Positions 28,732 through 39,669 of a DNA stretch of 64,000 nt are shown in pieces (position 1 is the first letter of the stretch; each line of letters begins with the position of its first letter). Below the pieces are notes generated by a model that was given only the letters and a program-made list of their open reading frames with translations, was not told where the DNA came from and did no database searches. The stretch is from Deltaproteobacteria bacterium (GTDB lineage Bacteria; Desulfobacterota; Desulfomonilia; UBA1062), in NCBI GenBank assembly GCA_017992605.1, contig JAGOOG010000007.1:1-64000 (forward strand), written 5' to 3'. The position numbers and the translations under genes were made by a program.

Positions 28732-29379
28732 GTGGGACAGAAGATACATCCGTACGGTTTTCGGCTTGGGGTGACCAAGGACTGGAAGGCCAAGTGGTAT
28801 GCCGACAGGAGCTTCGGCCAAATGTTCGTGGAGGATCGCAAGATCCGCAACTTCATCAACAAGAGCCTGAGCCATGCAGGGATCTCCAATATCATCATCG
28901 AGCGGGCCGCCAACAAGGTGAAGCTGGTCATCTACACCGGTCGTCCGGGTCTCGTGATCGGGCGCAAAGGCCAGGGCGCGGAGACGATCAAGAACGATCT
29001 CGCCCGTTTCGTGAACAAGGACATCATGCTGGAGATCAAGGAAATCAGACGCCCCGAGACCGATGCACAGATCGTGGCCGAAGGCATCGCGAGCCAGCTC
29101 GAGCGCCGGGTCGCCTACCGCAGGGCCATGAAGAGGGCAGTGAGCCAGGCGCTGCGCATGGGCGCCCAGGGCATCAAGGTCGCCTGCGCGGGCAGGCTTG
29201 CAGGGGCTGAGATCGCACGGAGCGAGTGGTACCGCGAGGGCCGTGTCCCCCTCCATACGCTGCGAAGCGATGTGGACTACGGCTTCAAGGAGGCCTTCAC
29301 CATCTACGGTGTCATCGGCGTGAAGGTGTGGATCTACCATGGCGATATCATTAAGAAGCAGGAAGAGGCGAGCGCGTAA
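28732..29379 (+). CDS. rpsC: 30S ribosomal protein S3
   Basis: A 215-residue S3 starting at GTG 28732 ([12 protein letters not shown]). The KH domain is visible as [19 protein letters not shown], and the C-terminal domain as [14 protein letters not shown]. It lines the mRNA entry channel. Confidence 0.97.
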   Translation: MGQKIHPYGFRLGVTKDWKAKWYADRSFGQMFVEDRKIRNFINKSLSHAGISNIIIERAANKVKLVIYTGRPGLVIGRKGQGAETIKNDLARFVNKDIMLEIKEIRRPETDAQIVAEGIASQLERRVAYRRAMKRAVSQALRMGAQGIKVACAGRLAGAEIARSEWYREGRVPLHTLRSDVDYGFKEAFTIYGVIGVKVWIYHGDIIKKQEEASA

Positions 29380-29394
29380 AGGGAGCAGCAGGCC

Positions 29395-29807
<413 letters not shown>

Positions 29808-29811
<4 letters not shown>

Positions 29812-29993
29812 AGGCCAAGGAAATCCGTGAGAAGAGCGTTACGGAGGTGTCACAGCTCCTGACCAAGCTTGAGCGCGAGCTGATGGACGCACGGTTCCAG
29901 AAGGCCACGGGCCAGCTCAAGGACAAGACACGCATAGGCAAGCTACGTCGTGACATTGCGCGGATCAATACGATCACCCGGGAGAAACAGTAA
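29808..29993 (+). CDS. rpmC: 50S ribosomal protein L29
   Basis: A 61-residue two-helix protein near the tunnel exit ([34 protein letters not shown]). The start ATG overlaps the rplP stop by four bases; an upstream frame through rplP is rejected. Confidence 0.96.
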
Positions 29994-30250
29994 TGGCAGA
30001 GAAATCGAGAAAGCTTGAATTGCTGGGAGTTGTCACGAGCGACAAGATGGACAAGACCGTGGTGGTCACTGTCGAGCACCTCGAGAAGCACCCTGTCTTC
30101 GAGAAGTACATCCGCAGGCGCGCAAGGTTCAAGGCACACGACGAGCGAAACGAGTGCAGGCAGGGCGACAAGGTCCTCATCCGTGAGTGCAGGCCGCTCA
30201 GCAGGGACAAGAGCTGGAGGGTTGTGAAGATCCTCGAGAGGCAGGAATAG
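29993..30250 (+). CDS. rpsQ: 30S ribosomal protein S17
   Basis: An 85-residue OB-fold protein with [14 protein letters not shown] and the usual [10 protein letters not shown]-type C-terminus ([13 protein letters not shown]). Its ATG shares one base with the rpmC stop (TAATG). Confidence 0.97.
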   Translation: MAEKSRKLELLGVVTSDKMDKTVVVTVEHLEKHPVFEKYIRRRARFKAHDERNECRQGDKVLIRECRPLSRDKSWRVVKILERQE

Positions 30251-30276
30251 AAAGGTTGTAGTGGCGGAGGCCGATC

Positions 30277-30645
30277 ATGATCCAACAGCAGACAAGGCTC
30301 AAGGTTGCGGACAATTCGGGGGCGAAGGAGGTCCAGTGCATCAAGGTGCTGGGTGGAACCAGGCGCAGATACGCCTCGCTGGGTGATATCATCGTCGTGA
30401 GCGTGAAGGAGGCCATCCCCCGATCCAAGGTGAAGAAGGGCGATGTGGTGAAGGCAGTGGTCGTGCGCACGAAGCGCACGCACAAGCGTCCGGACGGGAC
30501 GAGCATCCGGTTCGACGAGAACTCCGCCGTCATCCTCAACAACCAGATGGAACCCATCGGCACGCGTATATTCGGGCCGGTCGCCCGCGAGCTGAGGACA
30601 AAGAACTTCATGAAGATAGTCTCACTGGCACCCGAGGTGCTGTAG
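30277..30645 (+). CDS. rplN: 50S ribosomal protein L14
   Basis: A 122-residue L14 ([19 protein letters not shown]) of standard length, which forms the B8 intersubunit bridge. First gene of the classic spc order rplN-rplX-rplE-rpsN-rpsH. Confidence 0.97.
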   Translation: MIQQQTRLKVADNSGAKEVQCIKVLGGTRRRYASLGDIIVVSVKEAIPRSKVKKGDVVKAVVVRTKRTHKRPDGTSIRFDENSAVILNNQMEPIGTRIFGPVARELRTKNFMKIVSLAPEVL

Positions 30646-30655
30646 GAGTGGAGAG

Positions 30656-30991
30656 ATGGCAGTCGTAAGGCACGAGACAGGAAGGATCAGGAAGGGCGAT
30701 ACCGTGGTCGTCCTTGCGGGCAAGAACAAGGGCAAGCAGGGACAGGTGATCCGGGTTATCCCGAAGAAAGGCCGGGTGCTTGTCGAGCGGGTGAACCTCA
30801 TCAAGAGGCACACCAGACCCACCCAGACATCGCAGGGCGGCATCGTGGAAAAGGAAGCGAGCATCGATGCGTCCAACCTGGCTCTCTTCTGCCCCAAGTG
30901 CAAGAAGGCCGTCCGCGTCGGGTTCAAGGTCCACGAGGACGGCGCCAAGGTGAGGTACTGCAGAAGCTGCAGCGAGGAACTGGATAAGTGA
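30656..30991 (+). CDS. rplX: 50S ribosomal protein L24, zinc-ribbon form
   Basis: A 111-residue L24 with the KOW motif ([19 protein letters not shown]) and a C-terminal extension carrying two CxxC pairs (CPKC and CRSC). E. coli L24 lacks these cysteines. A Cys4 extension is known from some anaerobic and deltaproteobacterial L24 proteins and probably binds zinc. Confidence 0.96.
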   Translation: MAVVRHETGRIRKGDTVVVLAGKNKGKQGQVIRVIPKKGRVLVERVNLIKRHTRPTQTSQGGIVEKEASIDASNLALFCPKCKKAVRVGFKVHEDGAKVRYCRSCSEELDK

Positions 30992-30999
30992 GGTCATAG

Positions 31000-31539
31000 A
31001 TGGCAAGGCTCAAGGATTATTACGTCAAGGAAGTCGTACCTCTTCTGAAAACAGAATTCGGGTACAAGAACGTCCACCAGATCCCCAAGCTCGTCAAGGT
31101 TGTCCTGAACATGGGGCTGGGTGAGGCAGTCCAGGACATCAAGATCATCGACAAGGCGGCCGAGGAGCTCACGCTCATCTCCGGTCAGAAGCCCATCGTC
31201 AGGAAGGCCCGCAAGTCCATCGCCGCATTCAAGCTCAGGGAGGGCATGCCGGTGGGGTGCACGGTGACGCTCAGGGGAGAGAGGATGTACGAGTTCCTCG
31301 ACAGGCTCATCAACGCGGTGCTGCCCCGTGTCCGCGACTTCCGCGGCGTGTCGGCCAAGGGCTTCGACGGCAGGGGCAACTACACCATGGGGCTGGCCGA
31401 TCAGTCCGTGTTCCCGGAGATCAACTACGACGCGATTGACAAGCTCAGAGGTATGAATATAACCATTGTCACCACGGCCGCCAGCGACGACGAGGGCAGG
31501 AGCCTGCTCGCAGCTTTTGGCATGCCATTTCGGAAGTAG
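31000..31539 (+). CDS. rplE: 50S ribosomal protein L5
   Basis: A 179-residue L5 (5S rRNA binding) with [31 protein letters not shown] and the C-terminal [14 protein letters not shown]. Standard length. Confidence 0.97.
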   Translation: MARLKDYYVKEVVPLLKTEFGYKNVHQIPKLVKVVLNMGLGEAVQDIKIIDKAAEELTLISGQKPIVRKARKSIAAFKLREGMPVGCTVTLRGERMYEFLDRLINAVLPRVRDFRGVSAKGFDGRGNYTMGLADQSVFPEINYDAIDKLRGMNITIVTTAASDDEGRSLLAAFGMPFRK

Positions 31540-31552
31540 GTGAGGGGATACT

Positions 31553-31738
31553 ATGGCGAAGAAATCATTGATAGCGAAGCAGCAGAGGTCGCCCAAGTTC
31601 AAGGTGCGGCAGTACAACCGGTGCATGCTGTGCGGGAGGCCGCACGCATACTACCGCAAGTTCGGCATCTGCAGGATCTGCCTGAGGAATTTTGCCATGA
31701 AGGGCGAGATCCCCGGGTTGAAGAAATCAAGCTGGTAA
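31553..31738 (+). CDS. rpsN: 30S ribosomal protein S14, zinc type
   Basis: A 61-residue short (type Z) S14 with [20 protein letters not shown], a CxxC...CxxC zinc site. Enteric S14 is about 100 residues and lacks it, so this supports a lineage outside Gammaproteobacteria. Confidence 0.96.
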   Translation: MAKKSLIAKQQRSPKFKVRQYNRCMLCGRPHAYYRKFGICRICLRNFAMKGEIPGLKKSSW

Positions 31739-31751
31739 GAGGGGAACACCA

Positions 31752-32144
31752 ATGCATACTGATCCCATTGCGGACATGATCACCAGGATTCGTAACGCTG
31801 CAGGTGCCAAGAAGGAGAGCGTCGATATCCCGGCATCCAAGCTCAAGATAGAGATTGCCGATATCCTCCAGAAGGAAGGGTACATCAAGGCATACCGGGT
31901 CATAGACGACGAGAAGCAGGGAACGTTGCGCGTGAACCTGAAATATTTCAACTCCCGGCATGTCATGAGCGGTATCCAGAGGGTGTCCCGACCCGGCAGG
32001 AGAGTCTACCGGGGCGCCGGCGACATCGCGAGGGTGCGTGAAGGAATGGGCATATCCATCGTGAGTACCTCCGCCGGGCTCATGACCGATGTCAAGGCAC
32101 GGGCCAGCAATGTGGGCGGCGAAGTCCTGATAAAGGTCTGGTAA
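31752..32144 (+). CDS. rpsH: 30S ribosomal protein S8
   Basis: A 130-residue S8 (MHTDPIADMITRIRNA, GMGISIVSTSAGLMTD). In E. coli S8 is the spc operon regulator; binding here cannot be judged by eye. Confidence 0.97.
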   Translation: MHTDPIADMITRIRNAAGAKKESVDIPASKLKIEIADILQKEGYIKAYRVIDDEKQGTLRVNLKYFNSRHVMSGIQRVSRPGRRVYRGAGDIARVREGMGISIVSTSAGLMTDVKARASNVGGEVLIKVW

Positions 32145-32154
32145 GGAGTCAGCC

Positions 32155-32703
32155 ATGTCGATGTCGAGGATTGGAAAGCTGCCCATCGCCATCCCCAAGG
32201 GCGTAACCGTGTCGCTGGACGGCGACATGCTCAAGGTCAAGGGGCCCAAGGGTGAGCTGAAGAAGAGGTGTGTGGGCAATATCGAAGTGAAGATCGATGG
32301 CGGCGAGCTGCGTTTCGCCACCCTCGATGAAGAGCGGCAGACCAAGGCGTATCACGGTCTGATGCGGGCGCTGGCCAACAACATGGTCAAGGGTGTCACC
32401 GAAGGGTTCACGAGGAAGCTCAGGATCGTGGGCGTGGGGTACCGCGGCGAGGCAAAGGGAAACACCCTCGTGCTGAACGTCGGCTACTCGAACCCGGTAG
32501 AGTTCAAGCTGCCCGCCGGTGTCAGCGGCACGGTGAGCAAGGACGGCATCATCGAGATCGCCGGCATCGACAACGAGATCCTCGGTGACGTGGCCGCCCG
32601 CATACGCAAGGTCCGCAAGCCGGATTCCTACGCCGGCAAGGGGATCCGCTACGAAGGTGAGCAGGTCAGGATCAAGCCCGGCAAGAGCGCGGCCAAGGGC
32701 TAA
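32155..32703 (+). CDS. rplF: 50S ribosomal protein L6
   Basis: A 182-residue L6 containing SRIGKLPIAIPKGV and the C-terminal signature KPDSYAGKGIRYEGE. AAGGAG lies six bases before ATG 32155; ATG 32161 is an alternative that matches the usual MSRIG start. Confidence 0.97.
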   Translation: MSMSRIGKLPIAIPKGVTVSLDGDMLKVKGPKGELKKRCVGNIEVKIDGGELRFATLDEERQTKAYHGLMRALANNMVKGVTEGFTRKLRIVGVGYRGEAKGNTLVLNVGYSNPVEFKLPAGVSGTVSKDGIIEIAGIDNEILGDVAARIRKVRKPDSYAGKGIRYEGEQVRIKPGKSAAKG

Positions 32704-32733
32704 GGGCTGTTGATTGACAAGGAGTGGTGTACA

Positions 32734-33096
32734 GTGAGCAGGAAGACCGAAAAGGAAGCCTGGAATCTCAGGAAAGACCGTATCCGCAAGAAGATCTCCG
32801 GCACCCCGGAGCGGCCCCGTCTGAGCGTGTATCGCGGGATCAGGAACATCTATACCCAGATCATCGACGATACGAGCGGTGTCACACTGGTGGCCGCCTC
32901 GACCCTGAGCCCCGAGCTCAAGGGGAAGGCCAGGGGCTCCAGCATCGAGACCGCGCGGCAGGTAGGCGCCCTGATCGCCGCAAAGGCGAAGGAGAAGGGG
33001 ATCGAGACCGTGGTGTTCGACCGCTCGGGTTACCGGTATCACGGCAGGATCAAGGCGCTGTCGGATGCGGCCCGCGAAGGCGGATTGAAGTTCTAG
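32734..33096 (+). CDS. rplR: 50S ribosomal protein L18
   Basis: A 120-residue L18 (5S rRNA binding) starting at GTG 32734 (SRKTEKEAW). AAGGAG nine bases upstream decides this start over a TTG at 32710 that would add eight residues. [11 protein letters not shown] and [23 protein letters not shown] are typical. Confidence 0.95.
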   Translation: MSRKTEKEAWNLRKDRIRKKISGTPERPRLSVYRGIRNIYTQIIDDTSGVTLVAASTLSPELKGKARGSSIETARQVGALIAAKAKEKGIETVVFDRSGYRYHGRIKALSDAAREGGLKF

Positions 33097-33112
33097 GAAG
33101 CGAGGTGGTGAA

Positions 33113-33619
33113 TTGGCTAGATTCGAACAGATCGACGATAACCAGGAACAGTTGATCGACAAGGTTGTCTTCATCAACCGCGTCGCCAAGGTCGTCAAGG
33201 GCGGCAAGCGCTTCCGCTTCAGTGCGCTGGTCGTGGTGGGCGACGGGAACGGCAAGGTCGGCCATGGGCTCGGCAAGGCAAAGGAAGTCTCGATAAGCAT
33301 CCGCAAGGGATTCGAGGCGGCCAAGAAGTCCATGCAAGACGTGCCCATCGTCTCCGGCACGATCCCCCACGCCATCACCGGTGAATTCGGGTCCTCAAAG
33401 GTCTACGTGAAACCCGCCCCCGAGGGGACAGGCATCATCGCCGGCAACGCCGTGCGTGCGGTCATGGAGGCTGCGGGGTACCGCAACGTGGTGGCCAAGA
33501 CGCTGGGCTCGCGCAACCACAACAACGTCATCCGCGCCACCTTCGACGCGCTGGAACGCCTGGAGACAAAGGAACACGTCGAGGCGAAGCGGGGCAAGAC
33601 CCTGGACGCGGCATCGTAA
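33113..33619 (+). CDS. rpsE: 30S ribosomal protein S5
   Basis: A 168-residue S5 starting at TTG 33113 (ARFEQIDDNQEQLIDKVV), with GGKRFRFSALVVVGDGNGKVG and the C-terminal SRNHNNVIRATFDAL. It contributes to mRNA entry and decoding accuracy. Confidence 0.96.
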   Translation: MARFEQIDDNQEQLIDKVVFINRVAKVVKGGKRFRFSALVVVGDGNGKVGHGLGKAKEVSISIRKGFEAAKKSMQDVPIVSGTIPHAITGEFGSSKVYVKPAPEGTGIIAGNAVRAVMEAAGYRNVVAKTLGSRNHNNVIRATFDALERLETKEHVEAKRGKTLDAAS

Positions 33620-33646
33620 ACTGTGTGAAGAGGATGGATTGATACC

Positions 33647-33829
33647 ATGGCTGGCAAGATCAAGGTGACATTGAACCGATCGGTGATCGGCTGCACCGAG
33701 AAGCAGAGGGCGGTCGTCGCTGCACTGGGACTGAAGCGGCGCGGCAGGTCGAGGATTCTTCCCGATAACCAGGCGACACGCGGCGCCATCAACAAGGTGC
33801 CCCACCTGCTGACCTGGGAGGAGGCATAA
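33647..33829 (+). CDS. rpmD: 50S ribosomal protein L30
   Basis: A 60-residue L30 (MAGKIKVTLNRSVIGC, LKRRGRSRILPDNQATRGAINKV in two parts). It sits between rpsE and rplO as in the canonical spc operon. Confidence 0.95.
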   Translation: MAGKIKVTLNRSVIGCTEKQRAVVAALGLKRRGRSRILPDNQATRGAINKVPHLLTWEEA

Positions 33830-33830
33830 C

Positions 33831-34274
33831 ATGATAGATCTATCGAACCTGAAGGCCGCAGCCGGATCGAGGAAGAAGAAGCAGCGGGTAGGACGGGGCA
33901 ATGCCTCGGGCATGGGCACCACGAGCGGACGCGGGGCCAAGGGACAGAAGGCGCGCTCCGGCGGTAGTGTACCCCTGTGGTTCGAGGGCGGGCAGATGCC
34001 CATCTACCGCAGGCTCCCCAAGAGGGGATTCAAGAACCGCTTTCGCGTTGAGTATGCAGTGGTGAACATCAGGGACCTCACCGTCTTCGAGAAAGGCGCG
34101 GTGGTGGACCGCAAGGCCCTCAGGGAGAAGGGCAAGATCCCCTCCCTGCAGGTATCGGTCAAGCTCCTGGCCGACGGTGAGATCGACTTTCCGCTGACCG
34201 TCAAACTGGAGAAGGCATCACAGGCGGCCGTCGACAAGATCGTGAAGGCCGGCGGCACCTTCGAGCAGCTCTAA
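33831..34274 (+). CDS. rplO: 50S ribosomal protein L15
   Basis: A 147-residue L15 with the glycine-rich N-terminal arm GRGNASGMGTTSGRGAKGQK and the C-terminal VKAGGTFEQL. One base separates it from rpmD. Confidence 0.97.
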   Translation: MIDLSNLKAAAGSRKKKQRVGRGNASGMGTTSGRGAKGQKARSGGSVPLWFEGGQMPIYRRLPKRGFKNRFRVEYAVVNIRDLTVFEKGAVVDRKALREKGKIPSLQVSVKLLADGEIDFPLTVKLEKASQAAVDKIVKAGGTFEQL

Positions 34275-34284
34275 GGGGTAGAAC

Positions 34285-35592
34285 GTGAACTACGGATTCG
34301 GAAATATCACCAAGGTCCCCGAACTCTGGAACCGCATACTCTTTACCCTGGCGATGCTCCTCGTCTACCGCCTGGGCATCCACATCCCCACCCCGGGGAT
34401 CGACTCGGCCATCATGAAGGAGTGGTTCGACCAGCAGCAGGGGACCCTGCTGGGCATGTTCGACATGTTCTCGGGCGGCGGCCTGCGGAGCCTGTCCATC
34501 TTCGCCCTGGGCGTCATGCCCTACATCAGCGCATCCATTATCGTACAGCTGCTGTGCATGATCTACCCGCCCTTCGAAGAGCTCAAGAAGGAAGGCGCAG
34601 CCGGCAGGCACAAGCTCACCGTGTATACCCGCTACCTCACGGTACTTCTCTGTATGGTCCAGAGCTACTTCATGGCCTTCGGCGTGGAGCAGATGACCGT
34701 GGCAGGACAGACCGTGGTGCTTTTCCCGGGCTGGGCGTTCAGGTTCATCGCCATGACCACCATGACCACCGGGACCTGCTTCCTCATGTGGCTGGGCGAG
34801 CAGATCACGGAACGGGGCATCGGCAACGGCATCTCGCTCATCATCTTCGCGGGCATCGTGGCGCGGCTCCCCCTGGCGATCTTCAACACCTTCAGGCTCG
34901 CCCGCACGGGCGAGATGTCCATCCTCGCGCTTATCCTCGTCATAGCGGTCGTGGCAGTGGTCGTGGCCGGCATCGTCTACTTCGAGACCTCCCAGCGCAG
35001 GGTGCCTATCCAGTACCCCAAGCAGATCAGGGGGCGAAGGGTGTACGGCGGGCAGAGCACGCACCTGCCGCTCAAGATCAACATCTCGGGCGTCATACCG
35101 CCCATCTTCGCATCGTCCATCATCGTGTTCCCTGCCACCATCGCCCAGTTCTTCCCGGACGTGGGGATCATGAAGAACCTGGCGAACGCCTTTTCACCGA
35201 CGGGGATCATGTATAACGTCATCTATATCGTAGCCATCGTGTTCTTCACGTACTTCTACACCGCGGTCATCTTCAACCCGCTCGACGTGGCGGACAACCT
35301 CAAGAAGAATGGCGGGTACATCCCGGGCATCAGGCCGGGCAAGGCGACCGCCGATTACCTCGACAGGGTGCTGTCCAGGCTCACCTTCATCGGGGCCATC
35401 TACCTGAGCGTCGTCTGCGTGCTGCCCATGTTCCTCATAGCGTGGACGAACGCGCCCTTCTATTTCGGCGGCACCTCGCTGCTCATCGTCATAGGCGTCT
35501 CGCTCGACACCATGAGCCAGATCGAATCGCACCTCATCAGCAGGCAGTATGACGGCCTGCTCAAGAGCGGCCGCATACGCGGGAGAAGATAG
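34285..35592 (+). CDS. secY: Preprotein translocase subunit SecY
   Basis: A 435-residue, ten-span channel protein starting at GTG 34285. The plug region GGGLRSLSIFALGVMPYI, the cytoplasmic loop GRRVYGGQSTHLPLKIN and DVADNLKKNGGYIPGIRPG are conserved. It works with SecE (9553) and SecG (not in this window). It follows rplO in the standard position. Confidence 0.97.
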   Translation: MNYGFGNITKVPELWNRILFTLAMLLVYRLGIHIPTPGIDSAIMKEWFDQQQGTLLGMFDMFSGGGLRSLSIFALGVMPYISASIIVQLLCMIYPPFEELKKEGAAGRHKLTVYTRYLTVLLCMVQSYFMAFGVEQMTVAGQTVVLFPGWAFRFIAMTTMTTGTCFLMWLGEQITERGIGNGISLIIFAGIVARLPLAIFNTFRLARTGEMSILALILVIAVVAVVVAGIVYFETSQRRVPIQYPKQIRGRRVYGGQSTHLPLKINISGVIPPIFASSIIVFPATIAQFFPDVGIMKNLANAFSPTGIMYNVIYIVAIVFFTYFYTAVIFNPLDVADNLKKNGGYIPGIRPGKATADYLDRVLSRLTFIGAIYLSVVCVLPMFLIAWTNAPFYFGGTSLLIVIGVSLDTMSQIESHLISRQYDGLLKSGRIRGRR

Positions 35593-35622
35593 CTCACACA
35601 ACCTTACGAGGGGGGAATGATC

Positions 35623-36267
35623 ATGAACATAATATTAATCGGACCGCCGGGCGCCGGCAAGGGAACGCAGGCCACCAGGATGATCGACAGACTGGGCGTA
35701 CCGCAGATCTCCACGGGCGACATGTTCAGGGCCGCCGTGAAGGAAGGCTCGCCCATGGGCAAGAAGGCCAAGGAATATATGGACAAGGGTGCACTGGTGC
35801 CGGACGACGTCGTTATCGGCGTGGTGAAGGAGAGGTTTCAGAAGCCCGACTGCAAGAAGGGGTTCATCCTCGACGGCTTCCCGAGGACGCTGGAGCAGGC
35901 CAAGGCCCTCGACGGACTCCTGAAGGACCTGGGCACCAAGCTCGACCATGTGGTGGTCATCGAAGTCCCGGACGACTATCTCGTCAAGAGGCTCACGGGC
36001 CGCAGGACATGCAGGGGCTGCAACTACATGCACCACATCGAGTTCGACCCGCCCAAGAAGGCAGGCGTGTGCGACAAGTGCGGCGGCGAGCTCTACCAGA
36101 GGGACGACGACCAGGAGGCCACCATACGCCAGAGGCTGACGACCTACCACGGCCAGACCTCGCCCCTGATCGAGTACTACGGGAAACAGAACATCGTCAG
36201 GAAGATCAACGGCACGCTGAGCATGGAGAAGGTGCAGGACGAGATCAAGAAGGCGATAGGCGCATAG
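35623..36267 (+). CDS. adk: Adenylate kinase, zinc-LID type
   Basis: Catalyses ATP + AMP to 2 ADP. The 214-residue product begins [16 protein letters not shown] (P-loop), followed by [12 protein letters not shown] and [10 protein letters not shown]. It is a long-form enzyme whose LID domain carries four cysteines (CRGC and CDKC), implying a structural zinc. ATG 35617, two codons upstream, is an equally possible start. It follows secY; the map gene often found next is missing, and infA comes directly after. Confidence 0.95.
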   Translation: MNIILIGPPGAGKGTQATRMIDRLGVPQISTGDMFRAAVKEGSPMGKKAKEYMDKGALVPDDVVIGVVKERFQKPDCKKGFILDGFPRTLEQAKALDGLLKDLGTKLDHVVVIEVPDDYLVKRLTGRRTCRGCNYMHHIEFDPPKKAGVCDKCGGELYQRDDDQEATIRQRLTTYHGQTSPLIEYYGKQNIVRKINGTLSMEKVQDEIKKAIGA

Positions 36268-36274
36268 GAGAACC

Positions 36275-36493
36275 ATGGCGAAGGATGTAATCGAGGCTGA
36301 AGGGATCGTGCTGGAGCCGCTGCCGAACGCGATGTTCAAGGTGGAGCTGGCCAACGGGCACCAGATACTCGCGCATATCTCGGGCAAGATGAGAATGCAC
36401 TACATCCGGATACTGCCGGGAGACAAAGTACAGGTGGAGATCTCGCCCTACGATCTGACCAAGGGCAGGATCGTCTACCGATCAAAGCAATAA
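36275..36493 (+). CDS. infA: Translation initiation factor IF-1
   Basis: A 72-residue OB-fold factor ([45 protein letters not shown]). It binds the A-site of the 30S subunit during initiation. Confidence 0.97.
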   Translation: MAKDVIEAEGIVLEPLPNAMFKVELANGHQILAHISGKMRMHYIRILPGDKVQVEISPYDLTKGRIVYRSKQ

Positions 36494-36503
36494 CGAGGCG
36501 GAC

Positions 36504-36617
36504 ATGAAGGTGAGCGCATCAATCAAGAAACGGTGCAGGAAGTGCAAGATCATCAGACGAAGCGGAGTTGTCAGGGTAATCTGCGAAAACCCGCGGCATA
36601 ACCAGAGACAGGGTTAA
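36504..36617 (+). CDS. rpmJ: 50S ribosomal protein L36, zinc form
   Basis: A 37-residue protein ([19 protein letters not shown]) with the CxxC...Cx4H zinc site ending NPRHNQRQG. It is the C+ type. It is very short, lying between infA and rpsM as usual. Confidence 0.96.
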   Translation: MKVSASIKKRCRKCKIIRRSGVVRVICENPRHNQRQG

Positions 36618-36632
36618 AGGAGGCGCACGGTC

Positions 36633-37001
36633 TTGGCTAGGATAGCAGGAGTAGACTTACCACGGAACAAACGCATCGATATCGCACTGACCTACATCTT
36701 CGGTATCGGCAGGGCAAAGGCGTCCGAGATCGTCGGGGCGGTGAACATCGACCCCGCGAAGAAGAGCGATGACCTGACGGAACAGGACATCGCGGCCATC
36801 AGGGACTTCATCGACAAAAACATGATCGTCGAAGGCGACCTGCGCAGGGATGTCAGTATGAACATCAGGCGGCTGATGGACATCGCTTCGTACCGAGGCA
36901 TCAGGCACCGCAAGGGCCTGCCCGTGCGCGGACAGCATACCCACAACAACGCCAGGACCCGCAAGGGGCCGAGGCGGGTCGTTGTAGGAAAGAAGAAATA
37001 A
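36633..37001 (+). CDS. rpsM: 30S ribosomal protein S13
   Basis: A 122-residue S13 starting at TTG 36633 ([20 protein letters not shown]) with AAAGGAGG upstream. It contains [20 protein letters not shown] near the C-terminus. It starts the alpha operon rpsM-rpsK-rpsD-rpoA-rplQ. Confidence 0.97.
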   Translation: MARIAGVDLPRNKRIDIALTYIFGIGRAKASEIVGAVNIDPAKKSDDLTEQDIAAIRDFIDKNMIVEGDLRRDVSMNIRRLMDIASYRGIRHRKGLPVRGQHTHNNARTRKGPRRVVVGKKK

Positions 37002-37025
37002 GGCCGCTTATAAGGAGTGCTTCGC

Positions 37026-37418
<393 letters not shown>

Positions 37419-37437
37419 CAAGAAGGAGGACCACGTC

Positions 37438-38064
37438 TTGTCACGATATACAGGAGCTGTTTGCAAGATCTGTCGCAGGGAGGGGATGAAGCTCTTCCTG
37501 AAGGGAGAGCGGTGCTTCACCGACAAGTGCGCCATCGACCAGCGTGAATATCCCCCGGGCCAGCATGGACAGGGCAGGGTGAGGGCCACGGAGTACCGGA
37601 TCCACCTGAGAGAGAAACAGAAGGTCAGGAGTACGTACGGCGTGTCCGAGGCCCAGTTCCGCAGGTACTATGACATGGCCAAGCGCAAGAAGGGAGTCAC
37701 CGGCGAGCAGCTCCTGCAGTTCCTGGAGAGAAGGCTCGACAACATCGTGTACCGCCTCGGGTTTGCGCCGTCGCGCAACGGCGCCCGCCAGCTCATCACC
37801 CACGGACACATCAGGGTGAACGGGCACAAGGTGGACATACCGTCGTTCCTGGTGAACGCCGGGGACGAGGTGGAGGTCAAGGAAAAGAGCAAGAAGCTCG
37901 AGGCCATCGGGACCTCGCTGGAGAATCGCGAGCAGCGGGGCCTTGCCGAATGGCTTGAGGTGGACAAGGAAGCCCGCAAGGGAAGGATCAAGGCATTGCC
38001 GGAACGCAAGGACATGCCGATGTCCGTTCAGGAAACCCTGATTATAGAGTACTATTCGAAATAA
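37438..38064 (+). CDS. rpsD: 30S ribosomal protein S4, zinc form
   Basis: A 208-residue S4 starting at TTG 37438 ([15 protein letters not shown]). Four cysteines in the first 35 residues (CKIC, CFTDKC) mark the C+ zinc type. The S4 RNA-binding domain follows ([21 protein letters not shown]). In other bacteria S4 regulates the alpha operon. Confidence 0.96.
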   Translation: MSRYTGAVCKICRREGMKLFLKGERCFTDKCAIDQREYPPGQHGQGRVRATEYRIHLREKQKVRSTYGVSEAQFRRYYDMAKRKKGVTGEQLLQFLERRLDNIVYRLGFAPSRNGARQLITHGHIRVNGHKVDIPSFLVNAGDEVEVKEKSKKLEAIGTSLENREQRGLAEWLEVDKEARKGRIKALPERKDMPMSVQETLIIEYYSK

Positions 38065-38087
38065 GAATTCAAAGGTACGGGTGAGGG

Positions 38088-39125
38088 ATGATTGAGAAGA
38101 ACTGGAAAGAGATCATAAAACCGACCAAGTTGGAGATAGTGGAAGACACGTATTCGGACACCTATGCCCGCTTCAATGCACAACCTCTGGAGCGCGGCTT
38201 CGGCGTCACCATCGGGAACTCTCTCCGGCGGATTCTGCTGTCTTCTATCTACGGTACAGCCATTATCGGTGTGAAGTTCGACGAATCTCTGGGAGTTCTC
38301 CACGAATTCTCCAGCATCTCGGGTATCTACGAGGATGTCACGGACATCATCCTGAACTTCAAGAAGGTTGAACTGCGCATGCACACGGACAAGCCTCAGA
38401 CGGTAACCCTTGAGAAGAAGGGTCCCTGTGAGGTCAGGGCGGAAGACATCGAAACGGGCGGCAAGATAGAAGTGGTCAACCCGGATCAGCTCATCGCGAC
38501 CATTCAGAGCGACATGACTTTCAAGGTTGAGCTCCGGGTGGACTGGGGAAGAGGCTACGTCCCGGCCGAACTCATCAAGGAGAAGCTGGACGCCCACGGC
38601 TGGATCCCCATCGACGCCATCTTCTCGCCGGTGAGAAGGGTGTCGTTCAACGTCACGCCAACCATCGTGGGACGCAGGACAGACTATGACCGGCTCTCCC
38701 TGGAGATATGGACCAACGGCGTGGTGACACCGGACAACGCCCTGGCATACGCTGCCAAGATTCAGAAGGAATACATGGACGTGTTCATCAATTTCCACGA
38801 GGAGGAGATCGAGCACAGCGCGAGGGAAGAGGAAAAGGACAAGGAACTGAACAACAACCTCTTCAGGACCGTGGAGGAACTGGAGCTCTCCGTGCGCTCG
38901 GCCAACTGCCTGAAGAATGCGAACATGTCCTATATCTACGAGCTCGTCCAGAAGACCGAGGCGGAACTCCTCAAGACCAAGAACTTCGGCAGGAAGTCCC
39001 TGGAAGAGATCAAGGAGAAGCTCTCCAAGATGGGACTCCACATCGGCATGAAGCTCCCGGATCTGCCGTCGCCCGACGAGATCGAGGCCCGGCGGAAACG
39101 GATGGAAGAAGAGGAAAGCAAGTAG
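38088..39125 (+). CDS. rpoA: DNA-directed RNA polymerase subunit alpha
   Basis: A 345-residue alpha subunit with the dimerisation domain ([20 protein letters not shown]) and a C-terminal domain (about residues 265-325, [16 protein letters not shown] and [17 protein letters not shown]) that contacts UP elements and activators. The C-terminus has an acidic and basic tail, MEEEESK. Confidence 0.97.
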   Translation: MIEKNWKEIIKPTKLEIVEDTYSDTYARFNAQPLERGFGVTIGNSLRRILLSSIYGTAIIGVKFDESLGVLHEFSSISGIYEDVTDIILNFKKVELRMHTDKPQTVTLEKKGPCEVRAEDIETGGKIEVVNPDQLIATIQSDMTFKVELRVDWGRGYVPAELIKEKLDAHGWIPIDAIFSPVRRVSFNVTPTIVGRRTDYDRLSLEIWTNGVVTPDNALAYAAKIQKEYMDVFINFHEEEIEHSAREEEKDKELNNNLFRTVEELELSVRSANCLKNANMSYIYELVQKTEAELLKTKNFGRKSLEEIKEKLSKMGLHIGMKLPDLPSPDEIEARRKRMEEEESK

Positions 39126-39141
39126 GATTGGAGTAGGTACG

Positions 39142-39669
39142 ATGAACCATCAGATAGCAGGAAGAAAGCTCGGTCGGACCACCGACCACAAAGAGGCGAT
39201 GCTCAGGAACATGGTGACATCGCTGATCATGCATGACAGGCTCACCACCACCGAGGCCAGGGCAAAGGAGCTCAGGAGGATCGCAGACAGGATGATCACC
39301 TTGGGCAAGAAGGGTGACCTCGCCGCCATCAGGCGCGCGGAGCGCGTGCTGAGGTCCAAGGATGCCATCGGCAGGCTCTTCAAGGAGCTCGCTCCCCTCT
39401 TCGCAAGCCGCAATGGCGGGTATACCCGCATCATCCGGTACAAGACGCGTCGGGGAGACCATGCGCCGCTCGTCATCATCGAGTGGACCGAATCGAAGGA
39501 CGTGAAGGCGGTACCCGAAAAGCCGAAGAAGGACACGGAGAAGAAGGCAGCGACGAAGAAACCCGAGAAAAAGGCTGCGGCGCCGAAGAAGACCTCGGAG
39601 AAGTCCGCGGAGAAAAAGGCACCGGCAAAAAAGACAACCAGGAAGAAGGCCGACGAGAATGAGGATTGA
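39142..39669 (+). CDS. rplQ: 50S ribosomal protein L17 with Lys/Ala-rich C-terminal tail
   Basis: The first about 120 residues are a standard L17 (GRKLGRTTDHKEAMLRNM, TTTEARAKELRRIADRMI). About 55 extra residues at the C-terminus are rich in Lys, Ala, Glu and Pro with repeated KKA and EKK units, low in complexity and strongly basic. L17 lies at the tunnel exit, so the tail could contact rRNA or exit-site factors; this is inference. The stop overlaps the next gene's ATG (TGATG). Confidence 0.96.
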   Translation: MNHQIAGRKLGRTTDHKEAMLRNMVTSLIMHDRLTTTEARAKELRRIADRMITLGKKGDLAAIRRAERVLRSKDAIGRLFKELAPLFASRNGGYTRIIRYKTRRGDHAPLVIIEWTESKDVKAVPEKPKKDTEKKAATKKPEKKAAAPKKTSEKSAEKKAPAKKTTRKKADENED

